This document shows positions 1 through 11,404 of a stretch of 32,276 nucleotides of DNA, piece by piece. The position numbers were made by a program, and so were the translations under genes. How positions within the stretch are numbered: position 1 is the stretch's first letter; the number at the start of each line of letters is the position of its first letter. A model generated the notes under the pieces. The model worked only from the letters and a program-made list of their open reading frames with translations. It was not told the origin of the DNA and made no database searches. Source of the stretch: Porogramme epimiltina (taxonomy: Eukaryota; Basidiomycota; Agaricomycetes; Polyporales; Polyporaceae); assembly GCA_900155495.1 (NCBI GenBank), contig FTLJ01000336.1, positions 1 to 32,276 on the forward strand. Reading direction: 5' to 3'.

Positions 1-87
1 CCCCCCGCCCCCACCAGCCCGCCATCGTCCCCATCGACATCGTCGGCCCCCCGCGAGAAGGTCCCGTCCCCGAGGAGAGAGCACGAG

Positions 88-1510
88 ATGGCCAAGCGCG
101 CGAAGCAGCCGTACGACGCCTTCCTCGTCCTCGACGTCGAGGCGACGTGCGTCGAGGGCGCGGGGTTCGACTACCCCAATGAGATCATCGTGAGTCCGCT
201 ATCGCGCGCGGGGGGCGGGGGCGCGCATGCGCTGCACACACGCGTGCACGCACGCTCCCCCCTCCCCTCCCCTTCCCCCATCTCGTCTTTTCGCACCGAG
301 AGATCACCCGGATGACGAGCGTGGGTGTGTGTGTGTCTGCACACGACCCCGATAGGAGTGGCCCGTCTGCCTGCTCAGATGGAAAGACAAGAACTGCAAG
401 GGCAAGGCGCGCGTGCTCGAGGTCGTCGACGAGTTCCGCAGCTTTGTGCGGCCCACATGGCGCCCCCAGCTCACAGACTTCTGTCGCGCCCTAACGGGCA
501 TAACCCAGGTCAGTCCCCAGTCCTCAGTCCCCAATTCCCCACCCTACGCCCCCACTACCCCACACCCGCGCGATCCGGGTGGCTCGTGTGACCTGCGCCT
601 CTGCTGAGTGCTGACGCCCCCGGCTGTGCTCGCAGGAGCAGGTGGACGAGGCGCCAGCGTTCCCCGAAGTGCTGCAGCAGTTCCGCAAGTTTCTAGAGAA
701 ACACAAGCTGGTCGACGCGGGCGGGCAGCGCACGACGCGCTTCTGCTTCTGCAGCGACGGCCCGTACGACGTCCGGGACTTTGTCGTGAAGCAGTGCTTC
801 ATGTCCAAGGTGCGTAGGTGGCGGTAACAGTGGTGGCGGCTGCTGCGGCGGCCCACTGGCAGATCCTCCCCCCCTCTGCCTCCCTAGCTGGCGTGGGTTC
901 GGCGGCGCGACTGACATGAGGCTTGGTGCTTATTACTGACGGCGGCTTGCTCCCGCAGATTCCAATGCCGATGTGGCTCGCCTGGGACGTGATGGACGTC
1001 CGGCGAGTGGTGGGGGAGTGGCACGACGCGTGTGCGGGTGCACCCGCGGACCATCGAACGGTATGTCTTTTCCCGGGCGCAACGCGTGTAATTTTGGTTT
1101 GTGCGGCGGCGGATTTGGCTGACCGCTTTGTGCCCGTTGGCGTCGGCGTCGGCGTCGCGGCGTTGGTTGTACGCAGGGCGGGGTGTTCCCGCGTCCGCGG
1201 CGGATGACGCTGTCGATCCCGCGGCAGCTGCACGCGCTGGGGCTGGAGCCGTTTGAGGGCCGCCAGCACAGCGGCATCGACGTAAGTCGTTCATCGCGCC
1301 CCACTCTTCGTGCGCTGCCCGCTGTGGCCCCCCGCTGACCGCACCGCGGTGCTCTGTTCGACCCGGCAGGACACACGGAACATCAGCCGACTGGTGGTGG
1401 AGCTCGCGCGGCGGGGCTGGAAGCTAGAGCCCAACACGCCCATCAACCCAAACCGACGATGGCCGTGGATGGGCAAGCGGGGCAAGGTGCTCGAGGAGTA
1501 TTATTCTTAG
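88..1510 (+). CDS. ERI1-like DEDDh 3'-5' exonuclease
   Basis: Six exons: 88-189, 356-508, 636-809, 959-1060, 1177-1281, 1370-1510. Joined they give 258 residues with every intron in phase 0. The protein is an RNase T/DEDDh exonuclease of the ERI1/PINT1 group, which trims 3' ends of small structured RNAs (5.8S rRNA, siRNA, histone mRNA in other eukaryotes). The catalytic residues are all visible: D16 and E18 in LDVEATC, D130 in CSDGPYDVRDF, and H208 and D213 in GRQHSGIDD. The conserved PEIIE-like block is read as NEII joined to EWPVCLLRW across intron 1. The domain fills almost the whole protein and no SAP domain is seen. The reading frame stays open without a stop to base 1, so the true start may lie outside the window and M1 here could be internal. 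Family assignment is firm; the exact RNA substrate is not inferable. Confidence 0.9.
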
Positions 1511-3331
1511 CTCGCACCCCCGCCCCAACGCGGCCCCGCGCCGCGCTCCCTCCCCCCACACGCCCAGCCCGGCGCGCTTCTTTCTCCCCTCCCCCTGCGT
1601 ACACAGTGTACTGTAACTGTACTGTATGTGTCCCCGGCGGGGCCCGTCCCGCCCGACCCGGCTCGCGCGACCCGGGCGAGCGGAGAGCACCCCCCGGCGT
1701 GGACGTCTGCGCCCCGTTCGAGGAACCCGTCCCGTCTTCTCTCGTGCTTTCCAGCCTGCTCTCAGCCAAGTTAGCTTCCCCAGTAGCCCAGCGGATGTTG
1801 TACGATACGCGATGCGCCCCCAATACGGCGCGCCCTCTCTCAATGCCAAGCCTTCTCCCTCGGACCCCCTTTCTCGCTCCTTCGCGTCCCTTCGCGCGCG
1901 GACCTTCCCCCGCCCGCCCTCGTGCGCGTGCGCGTGCGCTCGCACCCGCGCCCTCCCCGGACGCCGCGCGCGCGCCCCAAACGCGTCCGCCGCGTCCCAG
2001 GCTCGCCCCCCGGCCCGCTCGGGGGCCCCTCGTCCCCGGGCGCGCCGTGGGAGCGCGGTGAGTGCCGTGGGACCGACCCGCCCGCCCGGTTGCCCGTCTT
2101 TCGTACGTACGGGGGCGCGGCGCACGTCCGTCGTTGGCCACGCGTGCGCGCACGTCCCGCGGGCCGCATTCGCCCCCCTCGACCTTCTCTGTCCGCCCTG
2201 CCTTCGCGCCACCCCCTTGTCCCTCGGACCTTGCGCCTCGCGCACGCGGAGGCGCGGGCATCTCCGCATCGCGAAGCCCCACCTCGGCCGCGCGCACGCG
2301 CGCCCGTATGCAAAAGTAGAAGGCGCTCCGCCGCGGGGTCGCAGTCTGTTCTGCATTTGCATCTGCATGCGCTGCGCCGCCCCGCGCCCTGTCCACACCC
2401 GTTTCACCGCAGCGGGACGTCGTGCGGGCCGCGTCCTGACTCCTGAAGCGTGCGAGGGTGGACGACCGCGTGGAGGTGGCGGCGCGCTCGACGTCCACAC
2501 ACTCACTCCGCACTACAATATCCAGCGCCCGCACCCGCAAACGCGGCGCGCGCGCTGTCGCCGCAGGGACCCGTCGTGGACGCCGTCATCGCGGCGGCGG
2601 CGGCGGCGATGACGGGCCGTATGCACAGATCACCGCTGTGCGTCGCTTGCTTCCCTCCCTGTGCGCTCACGCCGGCGCGCCCTGCGCGGGCTCAAGCCGC
2701 CACGCGCGGGCGTGGGCATGAACGCGGGAGGCGTGGGTTTTTTTTCGTTTCCGCGGCTGTTCTGACGCCTTTTGGAGCACTTAGGTCCGGTGCGAGTCGT
2801 GTAGCGATGTAGTGCGATAAAGATAACTCTATGATTCGTCAGATCCGTGCGGTGCGTGCGTGCGTGTGCGTACGTGCGGGAGGAGGAGAGGGAGGAAAAT
2901 AAAACAGACAACACAGGCGGTGCTGCAGTACTACTAGGTACAGGCGGTTGCGATGCGGGCGAGTATGTATGTGCGGCGGGAGGACGGTGGGCGGGTGGGG
3001 CAGGGTTTAATAAGCGGAGAGGAGGAGAGGAGAAAAAATAGCAATAGGAATAGCGCGACGGATGGAGGGCGCGGGTGGGGGAGGGAGGGAGTTGATGCGG
3101 GCGGATTGCGTATGTACAAGACAGAAGGGCGGCGGGGAGCGGCGCCCGGCACGGAACGTCCTCGCCGTCTATTAACCTGATGGATTACAGCCGAGTCCCA
3201 GACCAGAGAGACCAAAGAGGTGGTGGGGGGTTCGCACCGTGCGCTGCGCTTCGCACGCAGCGCACCCGTGGGAGGAGTGCGCGCGCGTGCGCGAGGCGGG
3301 AGGCGCAGTGCGTGCGTGCGACGCGACGCGA
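1511..3331. other. GC-rich convergent spacer without a supported gene
   Basis: This stretch lies between the 3' ends of the exonuclease and the tmpA-like gene. It is very GC- and CpG-rich, and long frames are open on both strands from about 1440 to 2610. Their translations are Arg/Pro/Ala-rich with no recognisable domain, as expected when AT-rich stop codons are scarce. The 3' UTRs and polyadenylation sites of both neighbours must lie here. A run of TACAGTGTACTGTA-type sequence sits near 1601-1627 and an AAATAAAA stretch near 2897. I see no RNA gene. Confidence 0.6.
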
Positions 3332-6010
3332 TCACTGTGGGTGGGACGCCAAGAGCGTGAGCGTGCGCTTCCAGATGCGGGCGGGGCGAAGCCCGCGCGT
3401 GCGAGAGGAGGGGGGATGGCGAGGGAGGGGAGGTACTCACGAAGTCCCAGAGGGTGCCGAAGCACGGGATACCAGCTTCCTTGCATCCCTGCAAGCCGGC
3501 GGCGCGTCAGCTCCCGGACACGGACAAGACAGCGACGCGACAAGCCCGCCCCTCCGGCTCGTCCGCAGGCACGCCCACGGGCCGCGCCTAAAACTGCGAC
3601 TGCGGGCGGGCGCGCCGAGGACGGCGGGGGCGACAAGTCGACGAGCACGCACCTGCATCATCTCCGAGTTGCCGATGTAGTTGGACGTGATGAAGACGAC
3701 TGGGAAGCGCGCGCGTCAGTCCGACATTATCAGCGACAGGGAAGCGCAGGGGCGGTGGAGCGTGGGGGAGAAGAGGGGAAGAGCGGGCGGAGTGGGGAGG
3801 GGACATGGACAAGACAGGGCCGGCGGACGTACCTTCCGCGTTCCAGTCCTTGTACACCTGCTTCAGGATCTTCATCGTGTCGGGACGCCCGCCGCGCAAC
3901 TTTGAGTCCCAGAGGAGGAGGCGTTCGGGCTCAATGTGCCGGTGGATGAGGCCGCTGATGGTCGGGCCGAACGTCTTTTCCTGGTCTGAACCTGTGCGCG
4001 CAATACAACGTCAGCATTCAATTCTCCTTCGCGCGAAGGCGCGCGCCACACTTCCCCGTCCTCACCCCCGCCGGCGCCGCAGCAGACGGGCGGGGGCAGG
4101 TGGGGCCAGCAATGGAGCGCGGACGACGGAGGGTGCACGTACCGATCCAGATCAAATACCTGCGTGGGTGGGGAGAGGACGGGCGGGCGTTTCAGTCTTA
4201 CAGTTCGCGCAGCCGGATGTGAGAAAGCACGCACCAGTAGGGGGACTGGATGCACGTAGAGAGCGCCGCGCCAATGCCGGTGCCGGTGCAAATACGGATG
4301 CCGCGCTTGTAAAGGGTGGACGTGTTGGACACGCCGGCGAACTGGTTACACAAACACGCCCCGCGCCGAGTCAGACCTGTGTCGAAGGAGCCCGGGGGAA
4401 GGGTATGTGTGACGCACCTTCAGCTCACGGGTCCACAGGGTACGTGGGGGGTCGTTGACGAGGCTGCGCGTGAAGTCACCTGGGGAGAGAGGAAGGGTCG
4501 GCAGCTGTCCCTGGCGTACGCAGTAAACGAAAGAGCGGACCTTGCACACCGCAAATCAGGTAGTGGTACTTCGCGTGGGTGCCCTCGCTGCAAAAGGAAC
4601 GAAAACGTGGTCGGCGCAGGGCACACACAGGCCGGGGACGGGCACACGTACGAAATGATACCAAATGCGTGGTACTCCTTCACAGCGCTACGGCTAATGC
4701 GTCCGAGGAGACCTTGCTGCATCCCACGCTTGAAGCGGACAACAGCGACCTTGGGCGACGGCTGCGAGCGGGAGCGGGACGCGTAAGCCTGTGCCGTGAC
4801 ATGTCACTGCGGACGAGAGAACACGAAGTATACTCACGAGCTCGATGTCGACCGGGACCTCGCGCGTGCAGATCCAGGGGAGCACGATCCAGGTCGTCAT
4901 GCCCATGACATACCAGAAGTCCTGTTGGCGAACGAGGTGCTTGCCGTCGAGCGTCCAGGTGCGCGTCGTCGTGTCGTAGATGTCGCCCATGATCGTGAAG
5001 GCCCCTGAGAAAAGTTTCAGCCCGCGTCCACGCGTGTGTGAATGTCCAGTGCGTACATGTCAGGAACAGCGCAGTCCAGCCGACAAATCGGTGGTGGCGC
5101 TCGAACACGCTGGTGGGTGCATGTCAATTTCTGTGGAGTTTTGCGCATCGCCCTAGTACTCACTTGTGGTGTGTGTTGCGCACCCACGGGAACGCAGCCA
5201 CGGCGGTGATGATGACCGCGACATTCGTGAGCAGGCCAAGCGTGAGGATGGCGTTGTGCTCGTTGACGTGATTGCGGACCGTGTCGACCACCTTGTAGGT
5301 CAGCCAGATGATACCTGAAACGGCACATCCAGTGTGGATACCGCCAAGGTGCTAGGGTGCACAGCATCAGTTGGGTGTGACTCCGCAAGCGCCGCGATCC
5401 GACTAACCTGGAGGACGGATGTGCAACCCAGGCGCCACCAGAGAGGAGTCCACTGCAGAACACAGTTAGCGGTCGGTTCGTCTCAAATTTTCGGCATGCG
5501 CACCTTGGCGAAGAGGGTGTTGACGATGAGGTAGAGGATACGTCCGAAAATTTCGTTACGCATGAGAATAGAGAAGTTAAAGTTCCCGACGGCGAAGGCA
5601 CCCGCGTATTTAGTCGCGTATGGCCAGTGACCGGAGACGGCGAACCCGAACATAATCATGTTCACGGAGAACGCAATAGTGAAGAGTTTACTGTGTGCCT
5701 GTCAGAATCTGATACCATCCAGTGACGTCTAAGGTACATACCGATATGTGTTGTACCATAACTTGACGATGATGAGCTTGGACACCTTCTTCTTTCCCTT
5801 GGTGGCCTTCATCGAAGCAAAGGGGTCTTTGGGTGCTGGCGGAGCAGCAAAGGCGACCTCCCCCTTCTTCTCATCGGGGAAGACCTCCTTCTTGTCGTCT
5901 GAGGGGTAGCTTGCCGGCTTCTTCTCGACGGGGAAGACGGTGACTTTGTCGAGAGTACCCTTCTCGGCATCGTCGTAGGCGGGAGCGGCACCTCTGGGAC
6001 TGTGCGACAT
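3332..6010 (-). CDS. tmpA: TmpA-like membrane flavoprotein oxidoreductase
   Basis: Fifteen coding exons, read downward: 6010-5742, 5690-5504, 5452-5408, 5351-5164, 5109-5057, 5004-4838, 4761-4652, 4587-4541, 4479-4418, 4341-4235, 4159-4143, 3991-3833, 3699-3653, 3488-3441 and a stop-only exon 3334-3332. They encode 502 residues. The first 85 or so residues are charged and Lys/Pro-rich. Several hydrophobic helices follow at about 92-250, with LGGIHTGC near 169-175 and a His-rich RNTHHNVFERHHRF segment near 226. The C-terminal half resembles the nucleotide-binding part of ferric-reductase-like proteins, with TGTGIG near 395-400 and the family-typical ends GGRPDTMK and FGTLWDF. This is the family of Aspergillus TmpA, a membrane oxidoreductase affecting conidiation; relatives are often mislabelled nonribosomal peptide synthetase 12. 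The function in this fungus is inferred. Exon 11 has 17 nt. The start at 6010 is the first ATG giving the family N-terminus. Confidence 0.88.
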
Positions 6011-8386
6011 GATGGCGGGGGCGTACAGTAGCGCGCGCAGAGGTCGGAGGAGGAAGAGAAGAGGGTAGCTAGTAGCAGGTGCCGAGTGATAGGCAGCTAC
6101 ACGGGACGGGAGGGGGTCGGGCTTCCCGACAAAAGTCCACCCGGTCTTTATCCACTGTGCGGGCGCGAAGCAGGCACGGAGTGTGAGATCGCGCGCTTGT
6201 ATCTGGAGCGTCCAGTCAGGGAATGGAGCACCGCAGAAGGCAGTCCGGCAGATCCTCCCTCGTACCCGGGGGGCGGATTGCCACAGACCGTACGCGAGGC
6301 GCAGACCCAGCACCGTGGTGAGAACGCGCTCCCACAGCTCCCGAAAATTCCACGGGCGAATGGGAAGCCCGTCCGTCCTAAACCTCGGGGCGTGAGTGGG
6401 AGTCTGTATGACCTCACACATCCGTCCATTGAGCCGTCCGCCGAGTCGCAGATCTGACAGACGTGAGCCTCGGTACCTTCTTGCGCTGTCCTCCGGGCGC
6501 TCCCCCAGATTGGAGCGCCCGCCAAAGTTTGCGACGAAAACCGGCGGTGTTGCCTACGTTAGGCATGACACGGGCCTGCGACTGGGGCGGGGCCGACACC
6601 CGGGATTAGATAGGCGATAGTATTATCGCATCGCATGAGACGAGGGTGAAGGCGTCATCCACCCGGCGCGCCAACCACTGCGCAGGGAGCCGATACGGAT
6701 AATATCTGCGTTCCCACTGTGAGTACGGCGCGAGGGGGACAGCCAGCAAACATTGATACCTTTTCGGGTAAGAAGACACGGACGGCTCCGGAGGCATGCG
6801 CTCAAGAGAACAGCGCCGTGTCGCGTTTGAGCTCCGCAAACGTGGGGCACGGGCGGATGCAGCAGGACGCTCTCACAGCGTGCGCTGGCGCTCTCCACTC
6901 GCACGTTTGAGGCTCCCATACCGGACGTGCGGTGCGTGTCCGCTTGCTGGCAAACGTCGCCGGCTAGGCGGTATTCTGCTTCCTCGCCGTGCGCCAGGGC
7001 GGCGGAGGCTGCTCGCGCGTCCCACCGGGGAGGGGGGGCCGGACGGATATGGGCAGGGCTGGGCGCGCGGCAGGATCTGGGAAGCGTGGAAGGAGGAGCA
7101 CCGCCGCCTGCTGCGTGGCGAAAGAGAGGACAAAGGCTGCGATTGCGAGGATACAAGCCAGCATCTGACCAATTGTGGGCATGGGCCGCGTACGCGCCGA
7201 GCGGGGACCTGCGCAGCCGGCGCGGCTGGCGGCGACGGCGGCGGCAGGGCATGACTGTTTTTTTGGCTCGCGGATGGTGTGTGGAGAGGACAGGAGCGCG
7301 AGGCGAGGGCGAGGGCGAGTGCGGAGATGCGAGAGCTGTGTCGGCCGTGGCACAGCGCGACAGCCGATCGGAACAGACGCAATCGGGTGTACCGCGGTGT
7401 TGGTCGCAAGGGTCGGGACGACAAATGGGGCCCGAGGACGAGCATATGTCGGACTAGCGACTCGGACTAGTGAATCGCCCAGCGTTTGTCGAGGAGTCCA
7501 TTCATTGTGTCGCCGTCGAGGCGGGGGCGAGGCTGGGCTGGAGTGTGCCGCATTCGCACAGACGAAACGGGTTCGCACCCGCGTGCGAGGGCGGTGTGCG
7601 ACGGACTGCGTCGGGGAGGGCGAGGAGCCTGTAGCGTTGGCAGATGGCCGACGCGGGGACGGATGCGGGCGCGCGCTGACGCCCGCCTGGGCCGACGCCT
7701 TCGGACGCGCAGAGGCTCGCAGGGGCCTCTGCCGGGGCCTCGACGGCCCTCGCAGCGCTTCCCCGTCCCGCCACCGCGTCATCCCATAACCGGCCTCATC
7801 TACTCCCTCTCCTTCGCCGCACCGGCTGCGGCCCACCCCCGACGTTCCATTCTACGTACTTGCGACGACGGATGAGCAATCGCGGGCGGCGATGACGCTC
7901 AGAAAATGAACCTCCGCCTTTCGCCCCGGCAACCAACCTCTGGCAGCTGCATATTGCGTCCGCGTCACCGCTAAACCTCCGTACACAACGGCTTCGTGGC
8001 GCCATCTTACCGGACGAGCCTTCATCCGCCTCGACACTCCCACCGCGAAGTGGCCATCTTATGTTCACCGACACACGGACGACCCTCGAAAGTTCGGCTC
8101 CATCCAGCGTTTAGATTGACTCATGGTCGGTAACGTACAACAAGCGGACGAGGAGGCACCACCAAAACTGCGAACAAGGCACAAACAAACACAGAGAAAA
8201 GATGATAAGGATAGAAAGTACCACAAAAGGTGCTATCAGCATGGGAAAATATCATGTCGTAGTAGACTATGCCGGCATGCCGTTTTCCATGCCCGGTCCG
8301 AGCCCAGCGCACACAATGGGGTGCTCGGGCGAGCGGTGAGCCGAGCGGGCCCTTGGAAAACAGAAAAAAACCGCGAGCGCCGTCCG
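6011..8386. other. Long region upstream of tmpA, no supported gene
   Basis: About 2.4 kb separate the tmpA-like start (6010, minus) from the NDC80 stop (8387, minus). The proximal part should hold the tmpA promoter. A GGATAAAG sequence on the minus strand at roughly 6136-6144 could act as a TATA element about 130 bp before the ATG. A short perfect inverted repeat GCGATA-GTAT-TATCGC is at 6614-6629, and a directly repeated TCGGACTAG is at 7449-7457 and 7462-7470. Frames are open on both strands at 6800-7870, but their Arg/Ala/Pro-rich translations match no family I know. Confidence 0.5.
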
Positions 8387-11150
8387 CTAGTTCGCCTCGG
8401 CGAAGTCCTTGAGGTACTGCAACTGTTTCGACACTTCGTCCTTGAACGCCACGATATCGCTGCTGTTCTTGATGACCGCCCGGACCGTGTCCTCTTTGAG
8501 TCTGTTCACCTTGTCGATCTGTTCGCGGTACCTGTCAGGGGGGAGGAACGCGCCGTCAGCGCACCATGCTGCACCCAAACAACCGCTGGGAACTCTCCCA
8601 TCGCACGGGTGAAAGAAAATGGCGTGCGATTGACGGGAGGCGCCTAGGGCAAAGAAGCCCTTGGAGACGGCGGCGACAAACGCAGCAACAGCAGCAGTCG
8701 GGAGCGAAGCGAGTACGTACGCAATCTGCAGGGCCTGCAAACGGGACTTGACGCCAACGCCGTTCGCCATCGCTGCCGTCCGGGCGGTGGCGAGGTCCCT
8801 TTCTAATCTCGTCGCCTCGGCGTTACTAACGAGCGCTTCCTGCTGCGCCGCCTGTGTTTGTGGGGTTCACAATGGAAAGTTTAGCCTCGAGTAAACCACG
8901 GAGAGTTGACGCGACTAACCTCACGAAGTTCGTCCGCTTGATCATTCAAGGCGTTAGTCTTATTCATGACCTCCAACGCCTCCTCCTCAATCGTCTCGCA
9001 TTCGAGTGTCAGTTGGTCAAACTCGTCGTCGACCCTGATGCGGTCGCTCTCCACGTCCGCCCGTGCCGTCATCTTCATCTCTGCGATACGGTTTAGCGTG
9101 GGCTTTACGACCTTCCGGATGTCAGCGCCCGATAGGAGCCCCTGCGGCGTCGCCGATGCGGAGTGGAGCTCTATCGTGAGGTCGACGTCTTCTAGCGGGG
9201 GCGGTAGCGGCGGGAACAGTTCGAGGGTAGATAGGAGCGATAGATACTGATCCAACGCTTCCTCGGCATCGGAGACCTTGCGCGTCAGCGAAACCTCGAG
9301 CCGTACGACTATTTGCGAGGTTTCGGCAATCTTGTGCTTGAGGGACTCAATTTCGCGCGAGAGGGACTCGTGGTCGGTGTTCATCCGCAGCACTTCCTCC
9401 TGGGAGAGGTTCTGTACCTTGACGATGTCTGATAGTCGACGCTCCTCCGCTTGCAGTTTTTCCAAGTTGGCCACTGGTAGGAACGAGCGGGTCAACATAA
9501 CGGCGGAACGCACCCGGTTCAAAAATACGCACTGTTGTACTCCAACTCGGTCTTCTCGTCCTGGACTTGTCGGGTCCATTTCTGCCTTCGCTCCTCGAAC
9601 TTGAGGAGGATCTGCTCGAACTTTGTCTTGTCGCGCTTCAAAGAGCCGTTGTCTTTCTTCAGTTCTTCGAAGGGGGGCTGCAGCGAACGGCATCAGCGCG
9701 TGTGAACATCACCGCTACAAATTTCCATAGGATGACCGACCGCAGACTTCTTCAGGGCCTCCCACTCGAGCTGAATTTCTTTCAGCCGTTCCCGTCGTTG
9801 CTCCAGGTCCGCCATCACTCGCCCATCCTTCTTCGCTGAGGACACGGTGAATATAGGCCATATGAGTGGGGACGGACAAGCCTACCATAGCGCTCCTCCA
9901 ATACCTTCTCCTGCTCGGGAAAGACGTCCTGCCCCTGGAGGAAGACGTCGTACGCGATGTGGTAGTGCTCGAGCGCCAGCGCGAGATGGTGATTATTGTC
10001 TTCAAACTCGTCCGGCACGAACGCGGGGTCTTGTAGGGTCGGGTGCTTACTGTCCATGTATCGCTCGCGAGCCTACAGTCCGGAAAGTGAACCAATGAAC
10101 AACCCGTCGACACAGACAGCTTTTATGGTGCATACCTTACCCAGCTCAACGAGCCAATGGAGCACTCCCAGTAGCGACGGCCAGGAGTGCATTGCCGCCG
10201 GTGTGGGTAGCCACTTGAGGTCTATCTGACCAACGTAAGGGTACTTCATCGCCCGCAACGCCTGCATAAAATGCTCCTCAAAACGTAGGTCCATCTCGAA
10301 CGGCCATAGAGGGTCCAAGCAGACGATGAGGTGCTGGAATACTGCGCGGAAATCCTTCCCCGTGATGTTTTGCAACATTTGGGGTGCAAAGTCAAAGCCC
10401 GTGTTTATAAGGTATGTGCCTACGTCTTGCCGCATCCTCGCCTGGTACGCTTTATCGCGAAGCGGTCGGGTGTCTTTAGTTTGACTAGATGTTGGTGCAG
10501 TCCCCTGACTGCCTCCCTGCCACATGGAGCCTCTGCGGTTATTACTGGCGGTGCTTGAGAAATTAGATCGCATTAGTTACATATTTTACAATGTACCCTA
10601 AAGCCAGCCAAAGTAAAAGGAGGTAGCACTAGAGGGTATGGGGCTCGACCAATCTGCTCGCATTGTGGTTAACTCGCGGTCGGAGTCCGCGCGATGCCGG
10701 CAAGCTCGCTTCCAACTGGTATGGGGGTCTCCTCCCGCTGAGTGGCGTGGGTATCAAATGAACAGTCTGCCCGTTCGTCCGCCTGACATTATCCCGCTTC
10801 TTTCCCCCTATTTGCCCTCGCTGCTGCTCCTTGACTCATCTGGGAGCTCCCCCGCGTGCAAGAAATGTTTACACGAGTACTCACTTGCGCATCGGTGTCC
10901 GGCCGTATGCTTGGGGTTTACTGGCACTTTGCAACAGCGAGTTCACATTCTGTGAGCGCATGAGGGATTGCCGTGGGTTGTGCGGTGGTTGCATAGGGTA
11001 TGGTGCGCGGACAGCGGGCCCGGCCAGAGACATACGCCCATGGCCGGGGGCAGGTTTCTTGATGGATGCTGGAACAGGGAGGTTGGACCGAGCATTGTTG
11101 TAGGGGTCGGCATGAGGCGCCATCGTGTTTCGTCTTGCAGAGAACTCCAT
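8387..11150 (-). CDS. NDC80: Kinetochore protein NDC80 (HEC1)
   Basis: Eight exons, read downward: 11150-10885, 10544-10136, 10072-9886, 9835-9741, 9677-9533, 9473-8920, 8851-8721, 8531-8387, giving 643 residues, usual for Ndc80. The protein is the microtubule-binding subunit of the four-protein NDC80 complex at the outer kinetochore. The first 110 or so residues form a basic, disordered tail (Arg, Ser, Pro, Asn). Next comes the calponin-homology-like domain at about 120-225, with PLRDKAYQARMRQDV, ITGKDF, ALRAMKYPYVGQID and the hallmark MHSWPSLLGVLHWLVEL. After HPTLQDPAFVPDEFEDNN the rest is almost entirely heptad-like coiled coil to the C-terminus, as needed for pairing with Nuf2. The intron between exons 1 and 2 (10545-10884, 340 nt) is long for this locus, so a small extra exon there is possible and the residue 85-95 junction is the least certain. 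It shares a short promoter with MOG1. Confidence 0.93.
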
Positions 11151-11404
11151 GGCGGCGGAGGGGGTATAGAAGGGCGGGTAGCGCGGAGGGAGAGGCGGGT
11201 GATGGTGGGTGAAAGCAAACCACGACGCGCGAGACGCGTTGTTGAACGCGTCTGTCACACGAGCACGTGCACGCGACTGATGGGACTGCCCGGCTCCGAG
11301 AGCAGCTGCAGACTCCTCTCCGCATCTCCAGCATGCGGGTTACGCTTCTTGCTCATACTGCTCACCCATACGTCCTCGCTTTACACCATCGCTAAGCTCC
11401 TGCC
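11151..11404. promoter_or_regulatory. Head-to-head promoter of NDC80 and MOG1
   Basis: Only 254 bp separate the two divergent start codons, so both promoters must lie here. The region has no obvious TATA box toward either gene. It contains two ACGCGT boxes inside a perfect palindrome (annotated separately) and a CACGTG E-box at about 11262-11267. Shared control is an inference from spacing. Confidence 0.7.
11232..11253. promoter_or_regulatory. Palindromic pair of MluI cell-cycle boxes
   Basis: The sequence is AGACGCGTT, a 4-base spacer GTTG, then AACGCGTCT: a perfect 9-base inverted repeat with an ACGCGT core in each arm (11234-11239 and 11246-11251). ACGCGT is the binding site of the fungal MBF/DSC1 factor (Mbp1-type DNA-binding subunit with Swi6) that drives G1/S genes in yeasts. 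The pair lies 82-103 bp upstream of the NDC80 ATG and about 150 bp upstream of the MOG1 ATG. Cell-cycle regulation of NDC80 here is inferred. Confidence 0.55.

Noticed and set aside
1424..2612. Very long overlapping frames on both strands (up to about 365 codons) as genes
   Set aside because: Translations are Arg/Pro/Ala-rich with no domain, several frames are open at once, and the GC-rich base composition explains the lack of stops.
6796..7875. Several 130-290 codon frames on both strands upstream of tmpA
   Set aside because: They overlap each other antiparallel, have shuffled composition and no family resemblance or consistent splice structure.
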